From contig RBZT01000259.1 of the NCBI GenBank assembly GCA_003693705.1, forward strand, positions 1-64,000: a DNA stretch of 64,000 nt. The letters are read 5' to 3'. The translations under genes and the position numbers were made by a program. The stretch comes from Polymyxa betae. Its lineage: Eukaryota; Endomyxa; Phytomyxea; Plasmodiophorida; Plasmodiophoridae. Each line of letters opens with the position of its first letter. The stretch's first letter is position 1. The notes below the pieces were generated by a model. It did not search any database. It was not told where the DNA came from and saw nothing but the letters and a program-made list of their open reading frames with translations. Of the stretch, positions 55,277 to 64,000 are shown piece after piece.

Positions 55277-58200
55277 TCATATATTTAATTGATGACAGCA
55301 AGGCAATTTACAGCTTTGCCGGTATAAAAAGGATGTCTGTCGTCTAAGCTGCGCTGAGCAACAGATGCACCTGGAAACGTTGCCGGTGGCAGTCGGTTCC
55401 GTTAATAAACATTTCGAACACACAACATCGTTGCACGATATGCAGATCCGCTTCCGCCGACCATGAAATCTCGCAAACGAACGCAAGCAGAGCTTACAAT
55501 GTTCCGTTGATTTCGTCGAACGGTTCGACACGCCAACTGCAATTTTCCCGCGATGTTCCAATCGCTTGCCAAGAAATGCAGATGTGGTACTAAGCAAATG
55601 AATCAGGCCCTGCTCCACCTCCCTACATACATCTGAGGAATTAAATCTACCCAATAAAGTAGCATTTACGAGTTATTACGCTCCATTGATCTTAACAAAG
55701 AACCGATCATCGAACATCGGGCTGATCGAGCTGAAGAAATGGCATCACCAATTTCTGATGTCCAGCGCTCTTTGTCGTCAATCGAATCACCAATGAACAC
55801 GACTTCTTTTTGAGGATTCACAAGGCTGAACGCACACGAATTCGGAGTGCCATCGAAATCGATCAGATTACAGTAGGCAACCTGCATGACGCGGTGGACG
55901 TTGATGCGTACGTCCCCGTTCGCAACACAATATGATGTACCATAGATAAATACATCCGAAAATAGGAAGATATCGTATCTACGACAACAGTTAGTAAAAA
56001 AAAGGGGAAACGTCACGAAGACCTTCTATCGTCTTTCAGGCCCCTCCGTCGTCGTTTCCGTAACGATCCTTGTGCCAACAACTTCCGGTTAGGCTCAACA
56101 AGATTGATGTCGTACTCACCCTGGTGTTGAGGTTCAGAGAAAGCGACTACGACAGAAAACGTAGTTCAACCTGCATCGATGATTGCAATTGGTTGAGTTT
56201 TTTCATATTACATTCGAGCACCATGCGTTTAATCCAAGCGTCGATCCTTTGCGAAAGTGTGTTTGACATTTCTGGTACAACCTCTGATAGCATCTGTTTT
56301 TGACATGAGCGATTGTCAAAGCAGTAAGCACACTTAGGACTGGCCTGTATCCAAGAGGTTCGCGTCTTCTGTGCAACCTCATTTTCGTCAAGTTGATTCG
56401 GAAAACAAAGCTCCAATAAGCCATCTCCTGAGCACATGACTGTTAAATTCCGATCCTGATTGATCTCCAGCGAATACGAACCCGTTTTGTTGACAACGTC
56501 AACACGATTAACAGCGACAGCGCACGTCAGGATGTGCTTGAGCGAACCAACACAGAATACAATAGACCTAATAAGACAGCGAAATAAAAAAAAATGAACA
56601 CAAAGCCATTATGCTTATTCCACCTCATATCATCGTATGACATATTTTTTTGCAACGGCTCCACTAGCAGGTGCAGGCACATCGCTGCACATCTGCCGAT
56701 GACATCCGACCCGAATTTTGTACGATGTCGTCTCGTATTTGGGTCGAATATAACGATGCCTAAATCACAAAGAAAGATTACAACATGTAGGTCAGAGGAA
56801 GGCAAAAAGCTACCTGACTGCAGGCGAAGCTTCGCGATGGTTTTCTGACAAATCGATTCGGCAATTAATTGGGGCGACAACGGGGCAAATGGCTGCGTTA
56901 ATAGTGCCTCGTACATCACAATCAATTCTTGTTCTGAGATTCTACAAGAAGTATTCGACAGCGCCGATAAGAACACGGGCAAAGGGATACGATCCGAACT
57001 GAGATGAAAGTGTCAAAACAGATAATTCGCAGAACACATATTGATAAGTAAAACCTTTTTAATTTCGGGTTGTGAGCGCCCGTGTTATGCATTAATAGCA
57101 GATAGGTGAGGACTGTGGCACTATCTGGCTCTCCGAAGAGTTCAGGTAATCTTTTATAAAAAATTGTTGTACTAAATGTGTGCAGAATGCGCTCGATTTG
57201 TTGCGCTTCTGAAGGCAGCATGAATCCAATTCCTCCAAACAGAACGCGCATCGATTGGATGATGTCATCTTGACCATATGAGAACAGACTAAATTGAGCT
57301 CAGATAAAGAACGAAGATAACTGCACCCGTATACCTCAAGTAATTCAATCGGCGGGTTTCTTCTTCTGGCGCTAGCAAAACGGAACTTGTACCGCCCAGA
57401 ACCTCCAGTAACTTTCAGATGTCATTGTACCACGAGCAACAAATCAGCATACCTCTCCCACAGAGTCTGGCGATGGATGATTAAGCAGAAATGTAATAAT
57501 CGATTCGGGGCCAGATTCGGCCACGTCATTTTCTCGTAAGAACCGGATTGCTGCAAGAGGTCTGTACAAAGATTGAGAGCTGAATCAATCCTAATGTTGA
57601 ACGTTACCCATTCCGTTCCGAAACTCGATAGCCCTCAGCGAACAGACCCATTTCTTGCGGATTGGAACTATCATCAACCAATCCACTAATCCACGACTCA
57701 TTGAGAGATTTCGTTAAATCAAAAATCATCTGGAGGAATTTCCGTCGCAGAATATCGTCGGCTAGGAGATAATCAGACAAAACTTTGCATGATCGGATAC
57801 ATACAAGAAAGTGCAATTTCGGGCGACAGAGCTGAAAGCGATTCCAGTAAATTTCTTACAGGATTGATACTCAGATCCGGGCGTGAATGGTCCAATTCGC
57901 GAAACAACAAAAGCAGCTTGCTTGGGCTGTCATATACTGAAAATAGCGCTTGCATAATTCGAAATCTGCGATTCAGGGAAATATCCTTGATCCGAATCAA
58001 GGGGCATAAACAGGAAGATATGAATATCGATAGTGGGATGAACAGACAGTAGAAGTAATCTCTAAAAATCAATCAGGATTGTAAAAACAGTTTGAAACCA
58101 ATTACGTTAAGAGAATAACAATGACATCCAGGACTAGAGGTAACACCTCATCAACACATTCAACAACCAGTCTTGACAATGTCGGGACAATACAATCTCG

Positions 58201-59575
58201 AATCAGCTGCAATACAGCCTGATTGTGTCGTTCTGAATCACCAGCGACCACGGTCAGAAACTGTCCATACATCAAGGGGGAGTACGAGCAGAAAACGAAT
58301 TCTTACGATAGGACTTGATATAAGCTTCTTCATAGCCTCCAAACCGATGAGGAGCCTGTCTGCACGAGCACAATTGCATTCAGAAAGTTTGCTGATAAAC
58401 AACAGGATAGTCGTGAAGCTTCTACAGTCCTTATCGAGCACATACTGGTTCAACCAATCTAGCTAGTAAAGCTGCTCAGAAATGAGAATGATTTGAAACA
58501 GTAGCGAACCCGAAACCAATTTGATAAACGAGGGATTTTCGATATTCGTAGACATGAGTATTGCAAAGTTATGTTTTGCTTCAGAACTGGACAGAATCGA
58601 AGCAGAGACAGAATCATTGACGATATCTGCGACAAAAGTCGACTCGTGGCTTGAATCTATTTGAAGCATTCGAGACAAAGCAAGAACTGCGATGTCGTGA
58701 AGCCATTGCCCGCGATTTAACTCTCGACTGCATCATTTGTTCAAATAATTTGAGATTTGAAAACAAAGTAATTACCGAGAATCAACTTGGAACAGAGCGA
58801 ATAGAGCCGACATGATGGTCTCTGGTTGCAGTACGTTTGGAAAATTCACGAATATCTGCAAAGTGGCTGTAGTCAGGACGTCAATAAACTTCTCATAAAA
58901 CGACTCGGAGCAGTGAGCAAGCACTAGACCCGAGAGCGTTTTAAGAAGCCAGTTGGAAAGCTCGCCTGACAATAGTGAATTTCAGGAATAAAGAGAGCAA
59001 CAAGAGGCAAGCTGATACCAATTTGTGATTTACTGGAGCCGTCAAAGATCCTTTTAAGAAAGGCTTCGACGCTATTCAGCGCGAAGATAGCGGACTCCAG
59101 TTCAGTTGAATTAATTGCCATTAAAAGCGGAAACAGAAAAGGCATCATCGGGTTCGACGCAGGTAAATGTTCCCAATTCAGATCAGGAAATCTTCGCTCC
59201 ATGTATAGAAGCGTAGAGTATGGTTTCGGTAGCGTTGCTGAATGCTGAGATGGAGTTTTCATGAGCGAAATAAACGATTCCTGAAAATAAGTCACGTAGG
59301 AAAACTTGCATTGATGAAAAAATTTATACGCGAGCCTCAACAGAAATTTCTGTAATAAAGGATGCCCCATTTGTCGTGAAACAAAGCCATAATGCAGCTG
59401 ACTGCTCGGCGTTTTGATCAAGGCAAAAAACTGCCCTGTAGCCAAATGGTGGCTTCTCCCCATTTATTGGCGAATAGGCCTGGACATTGGATATGTGGCG
59501 AGCGTTGTGGTCGGAATCCATCCGATATCGTAATTGATAAGAGCTGCGTCCAGATCGAAATGTTATGCCAGCCAT
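55277..59575 (-). CDS. Arf-GEF with Sec7, PH and FYVE-like domains
   Basis: A multi-exon gene. The N-terminal half is helical repeat (PDLNWEHLPASNPMMPFLFP, FYEKFIDVLTTATLQIFVNF). The Sec7 domain follows: AAIRFLRENDVAESGPESII with TFLLNHPSPDSVGEVLGG, then SMRVLFGGIGFMLPSEAQQI with the catalytic Glu, TVLTYLLLMHNTGAHNPKLK, and SNTSCRISEQELIVMYEALL. A PH domain starts LLAQGSLRKRRRRG and continues RYDIFLFSDVFIYGTSYCVA to DKERWTSEIGDAI. In phase after a GTAAAT intron comes a FYVE-like Cys cluster (HCKLCLRSFARFHGRRKRIC, CNDVVCSKCL, RCICC), which lacks the usual HHC. Sec7 domains load GTP on Arf GTPases. The first ATG in the N-terminal exon is 59575; an upstream exon is possible. Confidence 0.75.
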
Positions 59576-59732
59576 TTCTCTCCAGCCTTCTTGCAGCTCT
59601 GAACTGTCACCCACAATTGAGGATCACTTTCAAATAAAAAACTATCAGATGGAAAACGAAGGACTGAGAGAAATGAACGACATCAATGGATGTTTAGAAA
59701 AACACAATCACCCAAAAGCAACAAAACCAATT

Positions 59733-59924
59733 CTACTTAATCGGTTCAAGGGTCAGCTGAGATATAAACAGGTCAGGTCTGCGACTTGCAGGATGAGAGG
59801 TCGGCGAATTAACATCGGTGAGGACCTGCTGGCAAAGGGTTTGATGGGGGCCTGCATGTCTCATTAGGCGATAGACGGCGGCGACGGCCGCTTCGACAAT
59901 GTGGTGATGTCCTCCGACCTCCAT
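59733..59924 (-). CDS. Possible small gene, minus strand
   Basis: A 63-residue frame starting MEVGGHHHIVEAAVAAVYRL and ending DLFISQLTLEPIK. A plus-strand frame overlaps it, and no homologue or splice partner is recognised, so this is weak. It lies between the start of the Arf-GEF gene and the 3' end of the 6PGDH gene. Confidence 0.25.
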   Translation of the reverse strand: MEVGGHHHIVEAAVAAVYRLMRHAGPHQTLCQQVLTDVNSPTSHPASRRPDLFISQLTLEPIK

Positions 59925-60197
59925 TACTTTAATGACCAAATGATTACCCTACACAATGCAAATGCGAAAAATCTGAAGGTTTACGTTATCGGTTTAGTCG
60001 AGGAGCCCCTTCACTTTAACCCACATTATTACTGTATCGCAATTCACAGGGTTAAAAGTTTGCGTTATCTTCGTCATTTCTTTTGTATCATCTGAATGAA
60101 ATTACGAATGCTGTTTAGATGCGATTCTGGTGGATTTGGATTTCTTTGGTGCATGGATGAAAACAACGATTCACCGAAGTTTATTGGAGGATGGCTT

Positions 60198-62016
60198 TCA
60201 ATTTGAAACCGCCCAGTCATCACAGTGGAATGCTCCAGGTCGATCGACGCGTTCAAATGTGTGTGCCCCGAAAAAATCACGCTGAGCTTGGGTCAAGTTC
60301 GCAGGCAAGCGATCACGGCGGTAGGCATCGAAATATGAAAGAGATGCTGAAAAAGCAGGGATGGAAACACCATTCGCAATAGCAATCTATAATCAGCTAT
60401 TAATGCAACATGGTTCGACCTGTTGCAGTATTACCTGAACAACTTTACGCCAGGCGAGTTGTCGCTGGTTGAGTTCGTTGGCGAATTCGGGGTCAGTAAG
60501 CAATGAGGTCAGGTTGGGATTACGTGTGTATGCCGATGTGATACGATCTAGGAATATTGCTCTAATGATGCAACCGCCTTGGTAACAATGAATGATCGTT
60601 TGTGAACCCAGATGACGTGATACCTTTCCAGATGCGAGCGATTTCGCCAAGATTCAAATTCCACTGTTTTGCCTTCCCTGCTGCTCGAATCAAGTTCATC
60701 CCCTGAAAAATATTGATGTTCCAAATCTACGGAAATTCGAATTCAGACCTGGGCGTAACTACAGATTTTGGACGCATATAATGCTTGTCGAACAGAATCG
60801 ATAAGTTCTTGCTTGGAGACCTGTGATGTCGGCAATGCAACATCTGGGATTGACAACTGAAAACGCAGCTCGAATCGGCGTTCAATCGGATTTACATTTC
60901 AGAATTGAAGAAGCCTGGACACGCTCCTCTTTTAAGGCACTCAAATACCGAGTGTCCAGTGCAGCCGTTATCGTAGACGCAGCAACGAACCGTTCGGCTG
61001 CTTCCTGGACAGTCATTTTTCCAGTTCCTTTCATGCCAGTTTTATCTGAAATAGTTCATGCCTTTCTGCCAGCGATTTGGAAGACAGCGAGACCCTTTAC
61101 CTAGGATTTTATCGACGAGATAGGCATCGGTTAAATAATCTTTCTTTTTGAAAATCTGTGCTGTGATCTCAATCAGGAACGACTGAAGTTCTCCCTAGAA
61201 AGTATTGATCAACTTGAAATTTACGAGTTGCTGATAGCCCACCTTATTCCAACCGGAAAAAACATCAGCGAGCTCTTCGTTGGAAAGACCCCCAACGTTC
61301 TTTAATATATCATAGGCCTCTGCAATCAGCTGCATGTCTCCATACTCGATTCCATTGTGAACCATTTTGACATAGTTTCCTGAACCTCCAGAGCCAATAT
61401 AAGTAACACAGGGTCCATCATTCACCTAGGAAGTTCTTGAACGCTCCAACAAGCAACAACGTTGACAAGTTACCTGTGCAGCAATTTTCTCTAATACAGG
61501 CTTGACACGCTGGTATGCTTCCAGCGGGCCACCAGGCATAAGAGATGGGCCATATCGAGCACCATCCTCACCACCAGAGACGCCCATACCCATATAATTG
61601 ATACCACGCTGGGCTAAAGCAGCAGCTCGACGTTCCGTGTTTTCATACCATTCGTTGCCGCCGTCGATAATCAGATCGCCAGCCTCTAATTCATCAGCTA
61701 ACCCAGCTATGGTCTGATCTACAGCAGAGCCAGCCGAAACTAACAGGATTACAGCTCGTGGTTTTTCCAAACTAACTCAATCGATCAGAGTAAAACTAGG
61801 GCGGCATAAATTTTCTTGCCTCTGAGCGAATTCTGCTAAAGTTTTGTATCCGTTGACACCATGAACCTTCTCCTCGTTAGCTCGTTTGATGCATTCTTCA
61901 GTACGAGCATAAGTACGATTATAGACCGAAATAGGGAACCCATGAGAAGCGATGTTCAAAGACAGATTCTGCCCCATGACACCCAAACCAATCAATCCAA
62001 TATGCGAAGGTGCCAT
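60198..62016 (-). CDS. GND1: 6-phosphogluconate dehydrogenase, decarboxylating
   Basis: A multi-exon gene. The first exon has the NADP-binding fold ([40 protein letters not shown]), the second [20 protein letters not shown] and [20 protein letters not shown], and the third the catalytic helix [20 protein letters not shown]. Later exons carry the C-terminal helices ([38 protein letters not shown]) and the tail [20 protein letters not shown] ending DDWAVSN. The enzyme makes ribulose 5-phosphate and NADPH in the oxidative pentose phosphate pathway. The Lys and His-Asn active-site residues are present. The stop (TGA) is at 60198-60200. Confidence 0.92.
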
Positions 62017-62921
62017 GACTTGACGAGCGATCTGATCTAGACGACGACGAGTTGATTGCTGAATGATAGGAATGGTTAAGATAGCGACTTTACAATGTGT
62101 TGTTAATATGGTGTCCGTAGGACGAACCTCGTCCGATCACTCTAGAAGATGGTCACCAACACAATCATATAAACATCCAGATAATTCTCGACTGGAAACA
62201 GATCCGACGGCGTGAAAATGCAGTCCTGCCGCTTCTGAGAAAGTTTGATAGATGATCCTGAGTCTGATGCTACCGACTACTGGTTATTTTATGTTTGCAG
62301 CAAAATGCCAATGCAGTTATAGCATGAATCTCATGAAAGCCCCGCGAAACCTCCATTAAATCAGGCGATTTTTCAATTGCGGCTTTACTGCCAATATGAT
62401 CTGGTATATACCTTCATGACGTTTTTTTCATTTCAATCGATGCCCAATTAATGGAGACATAGTATTGAATGCCAGAAACCGATCCAACTTTTATGCCTTT
62501 TTTTCGGAACCGTTCCACTTCGGATATAAATCTATAAACCCTATGAAGCCCAAGACAGCAGAAACGCTCTTCTAAGAATAGCGTTTAACTGGTCCTACCC
62601 GATTTTTTTTTAGAAATAAAATGCAAGCAGAAATTATCGATCTTGAGTATAAAATCCAGAATCCACATTAGAAACGAAACATTGCTTTTGTTTTTTTGAA
62701 TAGGTTGACAGCCGACGCCTGTGTCCATTCAAAAGATTCAACACGCTTTCTTGAATGTCAGTAAACACCAGGCCGATTGTAAAATATTCCTGGGAAATTT
62801 AATGCAGAAGTTGTAGTATAGCATGATAGCGCTAATAATGGGATAGATCATTGACTGCGTCACGGAGTTCGGGATTAGATCGTCACCTCTGCATCTTCGT
62901 CGTCGTCGTTGATATTGCAGG
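62017..62921. other. Long non-coding interval with hairpin and T-runs
   Basis: About 900 bp with no protein gene seen. A perfect 7-bp stem (AAACGCT at 62562-62568, AGCGTTT at 62580-62586) is followed by nine T at 62603-62611, and another run of seven T lies at 62498-62504. This could be the 3' end of a small Pol III RNA or simply the upstream region of the ribosomal-protein gene. Confidence 0.35.
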
Positions 62922-63419
62922 ATGCCTCACTCTTTCGGTTACCGAGCCCGAACCCGCGATTTGTTCGCTCGTGGATTTCGCCAGCATGGTCGTTTGAACC
63001 AGACCACGTATCTGCGAAACTACAAGCTCGGCGACTACGTTGATGTTGTCGGCAATGGTTCCATCCACAAGGGTATGCCACACAAATTCTACCACGGCAA
63101 GACCGGCAAGGTCTGGAACGTGTCTCCCCGCGCCATCGGTGTCATCATCAACAAGACCGTCGGAAACCGCGTTATGGCTAAGAAGATCCACGTCCGTATC
63201 GAGCACGTTCGCCCTTCTCGTTGCCAGGAGGACTTCAAGCAGCGTGTCAAGAAGAACCTGGAGATCAGCACGGCTAACAAGTCGCTGCCTGAAGACCAGA
63301 AGCTGCCTCGCAAGGCTAAGCGACAGCCAGCGGGTCAGACCCCAGGACACACTGTCAAGACCAAGAAGACCAAGGTCGAGCTTCTGCACGCCCAGTCTCA
63401 CGTCAGTTTCTATGTCTAA
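62922..63419 (+). CDS. RPL21: 60S ribosomal protein eL21
   Basis: An intronless frame of 165 residues, matching the family length. Conserved segments include [80 protein letters not shown] and [15 protein letters not shown]. eL21 is a structural protein of the large ribosomal subunit. The gene has a noticeably higher G+C at third positions (many AAG, CGC, GTC) than its neighbours, as expected for a highly expressed gene. Confidence 0.95.
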   Translation: MPHSFGYRARTRDLFARGFRQHGRLNQTTYLRNYKLGDYVDVVGNGSIHKGMPHKFYHGKTGKVWNVSPRAIGVIINKTVGNRVMAKKIHVRIEHVRPSRCQEDFKQRVKKNLEISTANKSLPEDQKLPRKAKRQPAGQTPGHTVKTKKTKVELLHAQSHVSFYV

Positions 63420-63480
63420 ACAATTCCCATAGTAAATCTCTCTTTCAATCAATTGTTATACAATACGTTAGGACAATATT

Positions 63481-64000
63481 TTATTCGCCCACAATCTTGA
63501 TGATTCCTTTGGGTGTCAGACGTAGGGCTTCCAAGGTCTGGTCGTAATCGGATTCTTGATAGGCGTAGCGACCATCGGCAGATTTCAACGAAAATCCATT
63601 TTGACCAGAAAATTTCTCTGCTCTAAGTTAAAATCAGAACATAAGCGTATCAGAGCAAGATGTGAATAACCAACCTGGTAAATACCCAAGCAAACACGAT
63701 CCACAACGTGTCAGTAAGTTTAAATTCGGCAACCTCAGTCGAGCCGTTTGGGAATACGAACTGAATGAGAGTTTTGCTTGAAGACGGCGACGGCGCCGGA
63801 GAAGGTTGCATAACAACGGGTGTTTGGGGTATTTTATGCAGGTTTCCTTCAAATTCAAAGAAGGCAGCCACGGTAATCTCGAGATCCCATTTAAATCTGA
63901 AATACCACTGCAGATATTAGCATACGAACAACATTGAAGACACTAACTTGAACCTTTGCAGAAAGGCTAACCTGACCATAACATCAGAATCGGTGCCGAC
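63481..64000 (-). CDS. UBA-UBX protein (p97/Cdc48 cofactor type), 5' end outside window
   Basis: Three partial exons read from the window edge. The first gives DSDVMVR and splices to FKWDLEITVAAFFEFEGNLH, the end of a UBA-like domain (WDLE-AV-FFE). A Pro/Ser linker (VVMQPSPAPSPSSSKT) leads into a UBX domain (LIQFVFPNGSTEVAEFKLTD, TLWIVFAWVFT), spliced to AEKFSGQNGFSLKSADGRYA, then LEALRLTPKGIIKIVGE and TAA at 63481. UBX proteins recruit ubiquitinated clients to the Cdc48/p97 ATPase. The usual FPR loop is not obvious (SADGRYA instead), so p97 binding is uncertain. Confidence 0.75.

Noticed and set aside
1-64000. CRISPR arrays, insertion sequences, prophage or bacterial operons
   Set aside because: The window is a spliced eukaryotic locus; no regularly spaced repeats, transposase or integrase sequence was seen.

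Overview
The window is nuclear DNA of an intron-rich microbial eukaryote. Coding regions are cut by many short GT-AG introns: nearly every one I could phase is 43-97 bp, most of them 45-55 bp. UAA, UAG and UGA all serve as stops, so the code looks standard, and genes sit 0-400 bp apart on both strands. Two genes are typical of motile cilia (an NME7-like axonemal kinase and a radial-spoke RSP2-like DPY30/GAF protein), so the organism very probably makes a flagellum. With an eL21 ribosomal protein, separase, LAS1, EMC1, MON2 and RME-8 homologues this fits a zoosporic fungus or aphelid-like lineage or another flagellate protist. The sequence alone does not settle which. No tRNA, rRNA, transposon or CRISPR was recognised.

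Layout. 0-9 kb is an accessory, secretome-like block: the tail of a Pro/Ser/Glu repeat protein, two tandem Cys-rich secreted proteins, a small hotdog thioesterase, a cluster of secreted His/Asp-rich proteins (including a head-to-head pair with six matching exons), a YeeE/YedE-type membrane protein, and a larger His-rich secreted protein. 8.7-18 kb holds a DUF1336 (EDR2-type) protein, a long RME-8/DNAJC13 homologue and a DUF72 protein. 18-23.3 kb returns to surface proteins: another His/Asp-rich exoprotein, a type I membrane protein of about 608 residues, and a Ser/Thr/Pro-rich secreted protein. 23.6-28.2 kb has a GRF zinc-finger protein, a SAM-domain cyclic-nucleotide-gated-type channel and LAS1. 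28.4-31 kb has small secreted and membrane proteins. 31.2-42.8 kb has a KDM8-like JmjC protein, a CCA-adding enzyme, separase and a mitochondrial-type hemerythrin protein. 43-64 kb has NME7, MON2, EMC1, RSP2, a Sec7-PH-FYVE Arf-GEF, 6-phosphogluconate dehydrogenase, eL21 and a UBA-UBX protein cut by the window end.

Functional themes. Endomembrane traffic is well represented (RME-8, MON2, the Sec7-PH-FYVE protein, EMC1, the DUF1336 protein), as are cilium, ribosome and tRNA maturation (LAS1, eL21, CCA enzyme) and a diverse surface or secreted repertoire. Neighbours do not look like operons. They are mostly independent genes, some convergent with abutting stop codons or sharing divergent promoters.

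Most unusual points: (1) a secreted His/Asp-rich family with a conserved HGDGH[IV]D motif just after the signal peptide, including the head-to-head pair; (2) an RME-8/DNAJC13 homologue in which the J domain is precisely absent and the N-terminal lipid-binding part is missing; (3) an Arf-GEF with a Sec7-PH-FYVE order; (4) a channel with an N-terminal SAM domain and a TIGTN pore instead of TIGYGD.
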